DNA from: Prorocentrum cordatum
Lineage: Eukaryota; Sar; Dinophyceae; Prorocentrales; Prorocentraceae
NCBI GenBank assembly: GCA_963575745.1
Contig: CAUYUJ010017839.1
Span: forward strand, 144,428 to 208,427
Direction: 5' to 3'
DNA: 64,000 bases
The notes beneath the pieces were generated by a model. It did no database searches and was not told the origin of the DNA. It saw only the letters and a program-made list of their open reading frames with translations. Every line of letters begins with the position of its first letter. Position 1 is the first letter of the stretch. Below, piece after piece: positions 1 through 10,136 of the stretch. A program made the position numbers and the translations under genes.

Positions 1-157
1 CCACCACCATCATCATCATCAGCATCATCATCATCATCATAATCATCATCACAATCATCATCATCGTCATCATCATTATCATCAGCATCATCATCCTGAT
101 TATTATCATCAGCATCATCGCCATCATCATCAGCATCATCATTATCATCATCACCTG

Positions 158-204
<47 letters not shown>

Positions 205-330
205 CTATTATCATATTCAGCCTCATCGTGATCAGCATCATCATCATTGTCGTCGTCATCGTCATCACCATCAGAACCACCACCACCATCACCACCATCA
301 TCATCACCATCCCCTCCTCCTCCTAGATCT
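1..330. repeat. Imperfect (ATC/CAT)n microsatellite
   Basis: Trinucleotide run of ATC/CAT interrupted by single substitutions, ending near the first unique sequence. It lies in the RPB1 intron downstream of the exon at 614-719. The stretch 331-613 is purine-rich intron sequence with nothing further recognised. Confidence 0.95.
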
Positions 331-613
331 CCGCTCCAGAGAGACAAAGGCAAAGGCGAAGCAGAGGCAGGAGGAGGACCAGGAGGAGAAGGAGGAGGTA
401 GAGGACGATTGGGACGAGGAAGGAAGACGAGGAGTAAACATCTACGCCCTGACTTGCTACCAACCTCCCCGCCCTTTCCAAGAAGATTGAATACGGGGAT
501 GAGGAGGGGAGGATGGGAGGAGAGAGAGGGGAGGGGGGAGTGGATCAGGAGGAAAAGGAAGAGGAATAGTAGGACAACATTGGCGCAACAGTGCGCAAAA
601 CTTCTGCCCAGAC

Positions 614-719
614 CTTGCTCTCGTTGTAACGGGAGATGGTGTCCTCGCGCATGAAGACTTTCTTGATGCCATGTATCCCCTTCAACGACATCTCCTTCAG
701 GATGTTGCCTTCGATGCTC
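614..719 (-). CDS. RPB1: RNA polymerase II largest subunit, most downstream exon in window
   Basis: Encodes a segment of the RPB1 foot/jaw-to-cleft region, RSIEGNILKEMSLKGIHG then IKKVFMREDTISRYNESK. It aligns with the family stretch that follows the FLR motif (human-type R-C-I-E-S-N-M-L-T-D-M-T-L-Q-G-I). The acceptor reads GGGAG followed by G; the donor at 613-612 is a normal GT after AAG. Length is 106 bp: one base completing the AG left by the previous exon, then 35 codons. The next exon (towards the carboxy terminus) lies beyond the left edge of the window. Recognition is by family resemblance plus phase agreement. Confidence 0.85.
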
Positions 720-834
720 CTCCCAGAGACGAACAGAAACAACACCATGTAAAACACGTGTCGTCCCCTCCCCCTTCCTCCACGCCAACTCCACCCACAC
801 CGCATCGCTTCCTTTCTCTCACTCCACCTCCTGG

Positions 835-993
835 GTAGTCGAAGCCAATCTGGCGCCAATCCGGCAGGCCCAATCTGGCAAACGGGGGCAATCTGGCGAG
901 GGAGCCAACGCGAATCCAGTCTGGCGAGGAACCCAAATCATCCAGATTGGCCCTTGGGGCCCAATCCAATCTGACAGTCTGGCCTTCGACTAC
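835..993. mobile_element. Short inverted-end repeat element, copy 1
   Basis: Begins GTAGTCGAAGCCA and ends with the near-complement TGGCCTTCGACTAC. The interior has several CAATCTGGC sub-repeats. A second copy, about 85-90% alike by eye and in the same orientation, is at 25584-25755, so this is a dispersed non-autonomous element of about 160-170 bp. A short ACCTC flanks both ends here and may be a target-site duplication. Confidence 0.75.
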
Positions 994-1306
994 ACCTCGT
1001 CCAGCATCGTTTCCCCCACTCCACCTCTCTCCTTCCCGATTCCCGCTCGCCGATACCACCAGCACACCGTAACTTCTCGAGCCTGCCGACCGACACCGGG
1101 CGGGCCACGCGCGCGCGCGAGCATCGAGACCATGCAGCACGCACCGCCGCGCACCGCCATCTGTCACACCGTAGCGCGCGGGCCGCAGCATCACAGGCAT
1201 TGGTAGGGACCAGCACCGTGGAAATACCAACTGTGCCTGTGATCCCACCAAATTGGCACCTGATCCCTACCAAATTGGCGCCTGATGGCACGGTAATTGC
1301 ATGATG

Positions 1307-1354
1307 GCATTGGTTTGTCATGCGCGCCCCCACACGCGCATGACAAACCAATGC
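1307..1354. repeat. Perfect 20 bp hairpin
   Basis: The arms 1307-1326 and 1335-1354 are perfectly complementary around an 8-base loop. Just upstream, CCAAATTGGC(A/G)CCTGAT occurs twice (near 1250 and 1270). It lies in RPB1 intron sequence; no gene is seen from 994 to 1700. Confidence 0.85.
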
Positions 1355-1699
1355 ATCAATATGTATCGTAAGCAGCTCCAGGCCGAAACAGACACGGGCG
1401 GCGTCGCAAGCCCGGACAGCAGGGCGCCAGAAAGGGTATGCGAAGGCATGCCGGAAAACTTTGGAAACTTGTGGACGGAGTTTCCGAATGTCCTTCTGGA
1501 GAACTTCCTGTATGGGGAAGCGTTTCGAAAAAAACTCTCGGGACCTGCTGCATTTTCAAGCAACACTCAACGGCGCTGGAAAACGGAAACCGGAACGAGC
1601 TCCGGGGATAGCCAGCGGCTCCGGCTTCTTGAATGGGAAAATTGCCTAGCTGTCTACGACATACCTGGGAAAAGTGCAAAACCAAATATTGCCCTAGAA

Positions 1700-1842
1700 C
1701 TCAACATCTACGAAGAGTTCAGGACGTGCGGTCCCCCGTCGGCCTCGTCAACACCACAATCACCATCATCGACAACGACATCATTGTCATCATCATCGTC
1801 ATCATCACAACTATCACCATCCTCATCATCACCATAACCATC

Positions 1843-1891
<49 letters not shown>

Positions 1892-2250
1892 CAACCACAA
1901 CAGTCATATTCATCACCACCACCGTTGGCGTCACCACCACCGTCGTCGTCGCCGTCAACAACATTACCGCGACCACCACCATCATCATCAACGCCAGCAT
2001 CAGCATCGTCATCACCAGCACCAACGTCATCATCATCACCGGTTCCGTCATCGTTTTTTGCTGTCATCCTCGTCACCATTTTCACCGCCATCACCATCAT
2101 CATCCTCGTCGTCGTCGCTGGCATCACCGTCATCATCATCACTCGCCCGTCCAAGCCATGGATCTGCATGATGCAAGTCCTTGCGTCATTGCGCCCGTTG
2201 ACATCTGACCAACAACTGCTGTGTTGTGCGTGTGGGTGAATGAGTGAAAT
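1700..2250. repeat. ATC-rich dispersed repeat, copy 1
   Basis: Imperfect (ATC/ACC/GTC)n core followed by a unique tail containing CTCGCCCGTCCAAGCCATGG and ATCTGCATGA. The same core-plus-tail order recurs at 21950-22420 and 26600-27010, so the microsatellite is part of a dispersed repeat unit and not an independent expansion. Long open frames over it encode only His/Ser/Thr/Ile repeats and are not genes. Confidence 0.7.
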
Positions 2251-2334
2251 GTTTACCCATGTACCCGAACATTGGAGGTGACGGCTCCGAAATGTACTTC
2301 TACCCCGCAATGAATGGGGTGGAGGGAGGAGGAT

Positions 2335-2660
2335 GTTCAAAATGCAGCTCTCGCTTTAGCACTGCGCACTAACTCTGATAAGCTTCCTATAGCTCGAAGA
2401 ATGGAATCCGATTCCTTGGCAGCGCGGGGCTCTCACTTGAAACACCACCATGCGTTATGGCCATGCGTGTAAGCATGTGCAACAACAGCTGCGCGGATGG
2501 AATATGGCTCATCCTCAGAAACGGTATCCCGCCACGCTTGAGGTTTCCTCGCAAATCGTGGCCACAGGTGTAAGAACACGAGGCGGCTACGCGGATGGAA
2601 GGCAGCTCCTTTCCGAAATGGTGCTCTTGCTGAAACCCTCAGAGAAGCTTGGTGGCTCTA
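2335..2660. repeat. Degenerate ~80 bp minisatellite remnant
   Basis: Contains TTCAAAATGCAGCTCTCGC, GCGGATGGA and CTTGAGG elements typical of the ~80 bp minisatellite at 4840-5430, but in diverged and rearranged form. From 2660 to 3080 I see only GC-rich intron sequence with no recognisable gene. Confidence 0.45.
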
Positions 2661-3080
2661 CCTCACTGGGACCCTTGCAGAAAAACTGTGCATGATCCCC
2701 GCGCGCTCTCCTTTTCGTCCCATTTCGGCTCTGATGCCAACGCCGTCGCGAGACCGTCGGCACACGCCCACGGGGCGCCCGCTTCCAGAGGGGGGCGCAT
2801 CCGTCAGTGCAAAGAGATGCCTCTGTGGGGCTCATGGGAGGAGCTTGGTACAGGCTGTTAAGGCCCAGTAGTGCGACCCGCGTTGCTGACCACCACCACC
2901 CCTTCGCGACAAGGGGTGCGTCGCGCATTCGTCGCCCGTGCACCGCCCGTGCGTCGGCCGCCGAAAAGGCCAGCAGTCCTCGCGAACGTGACAGGAGGCA
3001 CCGGAGGCTGCGCCGCAGCATCGTCATGGATGCATCTCTCCTGGCGCGTAGCCAAGAGCGGATTTCCTCGAGGTCATATT

Positions 3081-3263
3081 TACTCCAGATTTCGTAATAA
3101 AAGGGAGGGGGTCTGGACCCTCCAAGACAAGCCATTTCAGACCTCCCCCGTGGGAGAACCCTCCAAAACATCGTCCCCAGACCCCCCAGGCCCCCCAAGA
3201 TAGCCTGGAAGAGACCCCCCCCCGAAATGAGACCCCCCTCCCTTTATTACGAAATCTGGAGTA
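3081..3263. mobile_element. MITE-like element with ~33 bp terminal inverted repeats
   Basis: Left end TACTCCAGATTTCGTAATAA (3081 on) is mirrored by TTATTACGAAATCTGGAGTA at 3244-3263; the inverted arms extend about 33 bp with an indel and one or two mismatches. The interior is 120 bp of G/C runs with no coding capacity. It is a typical shape for a small non-autonomous DNA element. No clear target-site duplication was seen. Confidence 0.8.
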
Positions 3264-3459
3264 GCGCATGTGAACCAAGGCTCGCGAGCCTCCTGTGGGC
3301 CGCCATGGCCTGCGGAATGATCGCCCTGCCTCGTCTTCCTCCGCGGCGCAAGCTGCACCGCAACAGCGGCCGATGCCCCCTCTGTCCTTCGTGCCCCGCC
3401 GCTCTCTTCATCCGCGCCTGGAGTCGGTGGGCCCGAGCCGGTCGATGCTCCATCCTCGA

Positions 3460-3775
3460 TGCAGTTCCTCCTCCTCCTCCTCCTCTTCCTCCTCCCCCTC
3501 CTCCCCCTCCTACCCCTCCTCCTCATCATCCTCCTCCCCCTCCTCCTCTTCCTGCTCCTCCTCCTCCTCCTCCTCCTCCTCCTCCTCCTTCCTCATCCTC
3601 ATCCTCATCCTCATCCTCAACCTCATCCATCCTCCCTCCTCATCCTCATCCTCATCCTCATCCTCATTCCTCATCCATCCTCATCCTCATCCTCATCCTC
3701 ATCCTCATCCTCATCATCATCCTCATCCTCTCATCATCCTCATCATCATCATCATCCTCTCAGCCATCATCATCA

Positions 3776-3854
<79 letters not shown>

Positions 3855-3881
3855 ATCATCATCATCATCATCATCATCATC

Positions 3882-3980
<99 letters not shown>

Positions 3981-3984
3981 TATC

Positions 3985-4033
<49 letters not shown>

Positions 4034-4195
4034 TATCATCTCCATGATAATCATCATCATCAGCATCATCATCACCACCATCCCCATCCCCATCCCAATC
4101 ATCAGCATCATCATCACCATCATCAGCAGCATCATCAACATCATCATCAACATCATCACAACCACCACCATCCATCGTCATCGTCATCGTCATCG

Positions 4196-4272
<77 letters not shown>

Positions 4273-4430
4273 GTCATCATCCCTCCCCTTCCTCATCCTC
4301 CTCCCTCCCCCTACCCCTCCGCCTCCTCCTCCTCCTCCTCCTCCTCCTCCTCCTCCCCCTCCTCCCCCTCCTCCACCACCGCCTCCCTCCCCCTCGCCCT
4401 CCTCCTCCTCCTCCTCTTCCTCCTCCTTCA
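3460..4430. repeat. Compound (TCC)n-(TCA)n-(TCC)n microsatellite
   Basis: Nearly 1 kb of uninterrupted trinucleotide repeat grading from TCC through CTCATC and ATC back to TCC. It ends about 10 bp from the RPB1 exon at 4441, so on the transcribed strand the intron begins with a long GGA-type purine tract. All open frames over it (poly-Ser, poly-His, poly-Asp) are repeat translations. Confidence 0.97.
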
Positions 4431-4440
4431 TCCGTCGGGC

Positions 4441-4550
4441 CTCAGGAACTTGAAGTCCTTGTCCTCCCTGTCGTCATTGAAATCCCACGGGACCGGGTCC
4501 TGCCCCACGTCGGAAGGTTCCTTGATGAGCCGGATGCGCAGCACGAGCTC
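4441..4550 (-). CDS. RPB1: RNA polymerase II largest subunit, exon
   Basis: Encodes ELVLRIRLIKEPSDVGQDPV followed by PWDFNDDREDKDFKFL. It corresponds to the family stretch L-V-L-R-I-R-I-M after the D-D-N-A-E motif, with an acidic variable loop before F-L-R. The exon starts after GGGAG with codon GAG and ends CTGAG, where the intron begins GCCCGA, a GC donor. Length 110 bp (36 codons plus two bases) fits the one-base start of the next exon. The adjoining 4551-4718 is a pyrimidine/purine-rich intron end. Confidence 0.88.
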
Positions 4551-4718
4551 CTCCCGGGAGTCTCTCCTTCTGCCTCCGCCCCCTCCTTGGAGAGGGGGAG
4601 GGAGAGAAGGAGGGAGGGGGCCTTCCAACCTGCCTTCCCCACGCTCTTCCTGATCATCCTCCTCCTCGCCCTCCCCGTGCTACTCCTCCTCCTCCTGCTC
4701 CTGCTCCTGCTCCTCCTC

Positions 4719-5745
4719 CATTCCTTTTTTCCTTATAGATAACTCTTCCCTGTCACACCCCGAAGTCAATTTTTAGGGCGGGCCGGGCGTTTCGCCTGAG
4801 ACTTCCTCACCGCTTATGACTCTGAAGCTTAAAAGTTGGCAACGGATGGAGGGCGGGTGGTTTTCAACATGTAATTCTCGCCTGAGCGCGGCGCACATTC
4901 GTTTTTCGAAATTTGCAAGAGCTTCACGGATTGAGGGCGGATGGTTTTCGAACTGTGGCTCTCGCCTGAGCGCGGCGCACTTTCGTTAAACAAAATGCAA
5001 AAATCACGAATTGAAGGCGGTCCCTTTTCAAAATGTAGTTCTCGCCTTAGCGCGGCGCGCATTCGTTTTCGAACTTTGCAAATGTTTCACGGATTGAGGG
5101 CGGGTGGTTTTCAAAATGTGGCTCTCGCCTGAGCGAGGCGCACACTCGTTTAAACAAATTGCAAGACTTTCACGTATTGAGGGCGGTCCCTTTTCAAAAT
5201 GTGGTTCTCGCCTTAGCGCGGCGCACATTCGTTTTCGAAATGTGCAAGAGCTGCACGGATTGAGGGCGGGTATTTTCAATATGTGGCTCTCGCATTCGCG
5301 CGGCGCACATTCGTTTTGAACATGTACAAGAGCTTCACATGTTGAGGGCGGGTGGTTTTCAAAATATGGCTCTCGCCTTAGCGCCGGCGCACATTCGTTT
5401 AAAATAATTGCACGAGATTCGCGGATTCCCATCATCCACGTACCAGACATGGTGTTTTGAAAGGATTCAGGACTACGCGGGCGCAGCAGTTACGTTGATT
5501 CGCTGTGTTGAAATTCAAGGAATGGCTATCTGGCATGATTCTGGATCGTCAAAGCGCAACAGTCAGGTTGATCCGTGGCGTTGAAATCCCGAGCGCAATG
5601 TTTTGGCATGCTGCAGGGTCTTCAAACGGTTGTCTTCCAACGAGGCAGTTCCTTCAATGGAAATGAACCATTGTAGGGGCTCATGATGAGGTAGTTTGGA
5701 GGGAGGGTTTATTCCAACATCGTTGATGCCTTGTGGGTCTGCACT
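4719..5745. repeat. Composite repeat block A with ~80 bp minisatellite
   Basis: Order: CCATTCC junction with a TCC run, a leader ending GGCCGGGCGTTTCGCCTGAG, seven to eight units of an ~80 bp minisatellite (4840-5430; each unit has GGATTGAGGGCGGGTGGTTT, CTCTCGCCT and GCGGCGCACATTCGTTT), a unique tail with AACAGTCAGGTTGATCCGTGG, then a new TCC run. Block B at 57441-58252 has the same parts in the same order and orientation. The open frames over the units are not conserved proteins. Confidence 0.85.
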
Positions 5746-5802
5746 GGTCCTCCTCCTCCTCCTCCTGCCCTTTCCTTCTCCTGCCCTTTCCTTCTCCTGC
5801 TT

Positions 5803-5834
<32 letters not shown>

Positions 5835-5925
5835 CCTCCTCCTCCTCCTGCTCCTCCTCAATATTCGTATCCTCCTCCTTCTGCTCCTCCTCCTCCGCCT
5901 CCACCACCTCCTCGCACATAGCTCG
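5745..5925. repeat. (TCC/TGC)n microsatellite
   Basis: TCC repeat with CTGCTC variants that closes composite block A. No gene. Confidence 0.95.
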
Positions 5926-5941
5926 AAACGAAGTCCCATAG

Positions 5942-6480
5942 CTACGCATCAACATCTTGCATCTGCTGCACGAGCTGCGCTCTGGCAGCGCTGGCGAAGG
6001 GCGAGAGATCGTCCAACTCTCTGGCAGGGGCAGTCCTGACCGCATCGTACCTATAGAATACAATCACTACCCTCTGCACCGCCGAAGTCCTCTCCTCCTC
6101 CGTCTGAGCACATGAGGGAGCGAGGCGACGATCAAGAAACGCTATATGGAGATGCCGGGGTGCCAAATCGCAAGCACCTCAGACCAAAGAGCAGGACAGG
6201 AGAGGTAGTGGGACATCGAGTCCAACGCCCCTGAGCAATTGAATTTGCACTGGCAGTCTCTTTGGCACACCTTCCGCTCCGTCGTCCACCCGCCCACCAA
6301 CGTTTTAATCATCGAGACCTGCCATGCAGGGGGCATCGCCGACAGGACAGCCCTGAGACTAGGCCACGAGATGGCAGCAAGAGCGGCGCGAGACGGTGAT
6401 CGACTGGCCCAGTTACTCAGTCACTTCACAATCGTCGGTTGCAAATCCTCGACTAGCATGGAAGCTTCTAGCGCCCTGGA
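5942..6480 (-). pseudogene. Non-LTR retrotransposon (LINE-type) 3' coding remnant
   Basis: One frame (6142-6336) reads KTLVGGWTTERKVC, then CQCKFNC, then DSMSHYLSCPALW. The C-x-x-x-C...H-Y-x-x-C-P-x-L-W arrangement is the cysteine/histidine knuckle that follows the reverse transcriptase domain in many LINE-type elements, including dinoflagellate copies. The continuation towards 5942 is in another frame, so the copy is frame-broken. Only the carboxy-terminal tail is present; the endonuclease and polymerase domains are absent. It sits inside an RPB1 intron in the same orientation as the gene. The family call rests on motif resemblance. Confidence 0.6.
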
Positions 6481-6579
6481 GATCGTTCTCTGGATGGGCG
6501 CCCGAGGGTTCAAAGCCAGCGCCTCACCGAGATCCTCTCTCGCCTTCGAAAGCCAGCGCCTCACCGAGTCTCTCTCGCC

Positions 6580-6888
6580 TCCTCCTCCACCACCTACTCC
6601 TCATCCGCCTTCTCCTCCTCTTCCTCCCCCTCCTCCCCCTGATCCTCCTCCTCCTCCTCCTCCTCCTCCTCCTCCTCATTCTCCTCCTCCTCATTATTAT
6701 CATCCTTCTCCTCCTCCTCCTCCTCGTCCTCCTCTTCGTACACCACGTCTCCCCGCTCTTCTCTGCCTCTTCCCGTGAGGCGGGGGGCGATGAGGATGAG
6801 GATGAGGAGGATGAGGATGAGGATGAGGATGAGGATGAGGAGGATGAGGAGGAGGATGAGGATGAGGATGAGGATGAGGATGAGGATG

Positions 6889-6953
<65 letters not shown>

Positions 6954-7085
6954 AATGATGATAATGATGATGATAAGGAGGAGGAGGAGGAGGAGGAGGA
7001 GGAGGAGGAGGAGGAGGAGAGGGGAGGGAGGGAAGGAGGGAGGGGAGGGGAGGGGAGGGGAGGGAGGGAGGAGGAGCAAAAGGAA
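6580..7085. repeat. (TCC)n, (GAT)n and (GGA)n compound microsatellite
   Basis: TCC run (6580-6750), a short spacer, GAGGAT/GAT run (6785-6975) and GGA run (6976-7085). It forms a pyrimidine arm and a purine arm that are complementary across about 30 bp. No gene. Confidence 0.95.
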
Positions 7086-7151
7086 GAGGAGGGAGGATTG
7101 GCGGGATGCAAATGGGGGAATAAGTCCAGATGGGGAGAGAGGCGCAACCGA

Positions 7152-7321
7152 GGTACAAATTGTACCTACGCCCCACGGAGAAGGTACAATTTGTACCGAC
7201 GCCACGCAGACAAGGTACAAATTGTATTTTTGACAACGTCCGCGACATGTGCGAGGATGTTAACGGGGGGGAGAAGGTACAAATTGTACTTGCAACCCGC
7301 AGAGAAGGTACAAATTGTACC
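7152..7321. repeat. 31 bp-period array of GGTACAAATTGTACC palindromes
   Basis: Palindrome GGTACAAATTGTACC (or one-base variants) starts at 7152, 7183, 7214, 7276 and 7307. Spacings are 31, 31, 62 and 31, so a sixth site near 7245 has been lost from an exact 31 bp tandem array. The spacers resemble CCACGCAGAGAA. Such evenly spaced dyads look like protein-binding sites or a young satellite. Confidence 0.9.
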
Positions 7322-7432
7322 CCAACAAAACGGTACCGGATACTCATCCCCCCATGTCCTGATCCCCCCTTCGCCATCCGGCCGAGAGGAGGCCACGGCC
7401 ATGGAGAGGCCGGCCCCGGTCGCCCCGCGGTC

Positions 7433-7525
7433 CTCGGCGTTGTCGTCCGTGAAGATGCAGTCCAGGTCCCCGAGGAAGTCGTGGATGATCCGCTCGCCGA
7501 CCTCTCGCACCGTGAGCTTCTTGTC
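7433..7525 (-). CDS. RPB1: RNA polymerase II largest subunit, exon
   Basis: 31 codons, DKKLTVREVGERIIHDFLGD then LDCIFTDDNAE, matching the family segment D-R-K-L-T-M-E-Q-I-A...L-N-C-I-F-N-D-D-N-A-E. The acceptor is TTCCGAG before GAC. The exon ends GCCGAG and the intron starts GACCGC, a GA donor. Both junctions are in phase 0 and restore a continuous family alignment with the exons on either side. 7526-7640 is G/C-run intron sequence. Confidence 0.92.
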
Positions 7526-7639
7526 CTCGGAAGAGATCCCCCCGCTGCCCCCCCCCCCTCCACGATCTGGACCCGATCTGCCGGCCCCGATCTCGGCTGG
7601 CGGGCTGGCGGTCCGCGGTGGTTCCCGCTCCTGCTCGTC

Positions 7640-7900
7640 CTCGTCCTCGTCCTCGTCACCCGTCCTCGTGCTCCTCACCCTCCTCATCCTCTTCTTGCCC
7701 CGCTCCCTCCCCCTCATCCTCTTGCCCGTTCCCCCGCACCTCCTCCTTCTCCTCCTTCTCCTGCTTCTCCTCCTCCCCCTCCCCCTCCCCCTCCTCCTCC
7801 TCCTTCTCCACCTCCTCCTCTCCTCCTCCTCCTCCTCCTCCTTCTCCTCCTCCTCCTCCCTCTACCTCCTACTCCTCCTCCTCCTCCTCCGCCTCTTCGA
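7640..7900. repeat. (TCC)n/(CTCGTC)n microsatellite
   Basis: Pyrimidine repeat with CTCGTC and CCCCTC variants. From 7900 to 8400 the intron is unique apart from a (TA)n(GA)n tract at about 8318-8375; no gene seen. Confidence 0.95.
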
Positions 7901-9196
7901 ATCCGCTGATTGAGAAATCCCTGTGAGGGCGGGAGGCTCAATCATCCCCTGGCCGAGCGGGGCAAGAAATGCCTGGCGGACCTCGCCGGCTTGACACGGA
8001 CATCGTTGACGTGCGCGCCAACGAACACTTGGGAGGAGAAGCTTCTGAGAATGCAGGGGGGTTCTTAGAGGGCAAGGGGGCCCTCCTCTTCAGAGGAGCT
8101 CTCCCGAAGGCCTCTGTCGGTGGTTCACAGGTGGGGTCCTGAGGGGTGGGGTCCCGAAGAGGACGACGCGCCTCGAACAACGTAAATCCACCCTTGGATC
8201 CCTGTCTATCCAGTAGGTCCTCAATCCCTCAGGAACAAGGGGGAGGAGAAGAGCCGGCACACAGAAACGGCAGCTGCAGCAGAACATGACCAGGACAACG
8301 CAGGCGGCGGAGAAAGATATACATATATATATATATATATAGAGAGAGAGACAAAATAAGAGATAGAGAGAGAGATGGAAAGCAAGCAAGTATATGATGT
8401 GTATATTTATCCATACGACCACCCTTCGGGTGATAAGGAGGTTGGGGGGGAAAGGAACACCCACTGACAACAACTGCGATGACTGTGATGTCGATGAAAC
8501 TGCGCCATCGATGCCACTATCGATATCACAACTGACCATCGATCTCACCATCATTCTCGACATCGATCGTACTATCGATCACACTATCGATGTCACTATC
8601 GATCTCATGATCGATATCATAATAGATCCCACTATTAACCTCATCAGAGGTCTCACGAGACACCATCGGGACACCACGATGGGGCACCCCCAGCAAAAGA
8701 TCTGTTGTGATCTATCTCACTCTATCGAATTCACGATCGATCTCTCGATCTCACGATCACGACCGATCAAGCAATCGATCACACTCTGTCGAATTCACTA
8801 TCGATCTCACCACTAATCACTAATCTCACGAACTACCATCGAGACACCACGGAGGAACAACTGGAGCCACCGTCGAGACACCCCGCGCCACCGATGAGGC
8901 ACTCCGCGGCACCGACAGGGGACCCCCGCGCCACCGACGGGGCAACCCGGGATCGATCTCACGATCACGATCTATCACGCAATCGATCTCACCATCGACC
9001 GCACTATCCATCTCACAACTGACCATCAATCGCACTATCACTCTCGATATCGATCGCACTATCGATCTCACGATCGATCTCTGGATCTCACGATCACGCA
9101 ATCGATCTCACTATCGATCTCACAACTGATCTCACGAGCTACTATCGAGACACCACGGAGGGACACCCAGAGCCACCGTCGGGACAACCCCTGCCA

Positions 9197-9585
9197 CCGC
9201 GCGCCAGGTGGAGGAGCGGCGGACAACAAGCTCCACAGCCACTAGCCACGGCGGCATCATTCCTCTCGCGCGCCCACGCATCTTCGCCTCGCCCGCACGC
9301 ACGACACGAAGACGAAACCGAAACAGATTTCCTGGTGAGGGGCTCTCCGTTCCACGGCGACCTTACCCCCCAACCTCCCAACGTATATGTGTACACGTAT
9401 ATCGGAGGTTGGGGGGTGAGATCGAAGTGAAACGGAGAGCGCCCCTACCGGTCGGTTTCGTGTTCGTGCCGTGCGTGCGGGCGAGGCGAAGCTGCGTGGG
9501 CGGGGGGAGGAAATTCTCCTGTGGCTGGGCCATGGCCGGACCAAAAGGTTCTCCGCCCACCAACTGGTGGCGCCCGGTGTCCCGC
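9197..9585. repeat. Large inverted repeat, arms ~180 bp
   Basis: Arms of about 185 bp flank a short AT-rich centre (GTATATGTGTACACGTATAT near 9382-9402). Paired elements include CTTCGCCTCGCCCGCACGCA against TGCGTGCGGGCGAGGCGAAG, and ACCCCCCAACCTCC against GGAGGTTGGGGGGT. The arms are imperfect, more so away from the centre. A third copy of the arm is at 10620-10800. Confidence 0.8.
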
Positions 9586-9764
9586 CGGTGTCCCGCTGGT
9601 GTCCTGCTGGTGTCCCCCCGGTGCCCCGTCGTGACTGGGCCGCGGCCGGACCAAAAGGTTCTCCGCCCGGCAACCGGTGGCGTGCAATGTCCCGCCGGTG
9701 TCCCGCTGATGTCCCGCTGATGTCCCGCCAGCGTCCCGTCGTTGTCCCGTGGTGTCCCGTGGTG

Positions 9765-10065
9765 AGATCGACAGTGAGATCGACAGTGAGAGCGATAGTG
9801 AGATCGATAATGAGACCGATAGTGAGATCGATAGTGAGATCTATAGTGAGAGATCGATAGTGAGATCTATAGTGAGATCGATCGTGATATCGATAGTGAG
9901 ATCGATAGTGAGATCGATAGTGAGATCGATCGAGTGGGATCGATAGCGAGATCGATAGTGGAATCGATAGGAGGTCGAAAGCGAGATCGATAGTGAGATC
10001 GATAGCGAGATCGATAGTGGGATCGATAGTGGGATGGATAGTGAGATCGACAGTGAGATCGATTG
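9765..10065. repeat. 12 bp satellite GATCGATAGTGA
   Basis: About 25 units of GATCGATAGTGA with point changes. The reverse-complement array (TCACTATCGATC) is at 10360-10545, and looser copies are at 8490-8830 and 8945-9150. Each unit contains the dyad ATCGAT. Confidence 0.9.
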
Positions 10066-10136
10066 TGTACCGTCGGTGTCCCATCGGTGTCCCGTCGGTG
10101 TCCCGTGGATTCACGTGCTGAGATCGATAGTGATAC

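Noticed and set aside
3227-4742. Long plus-strand frames of 408 and 427 codons
   Set aside because: They translate a trinucleotide microsatellite (poly-Pro, poly-Ser, poly-His, poly-Leu) in every frame; no domain and no unique sequence of length.
7152-7321. Evenly spaced repeats considered as a CRISPR array
   Set aside because: Repeats are 15 bp palindromes with similar, non-unique 16 bp spacers, in eukaryotic intron sequence and without cas genes.
6396-7913. 505-codon plus-strand frame
   Set aside because: Mostly Leu/Asp/Glu repeats, and it overlaps the firmly identified minus-strand RPB1 exon at 7433-7525.
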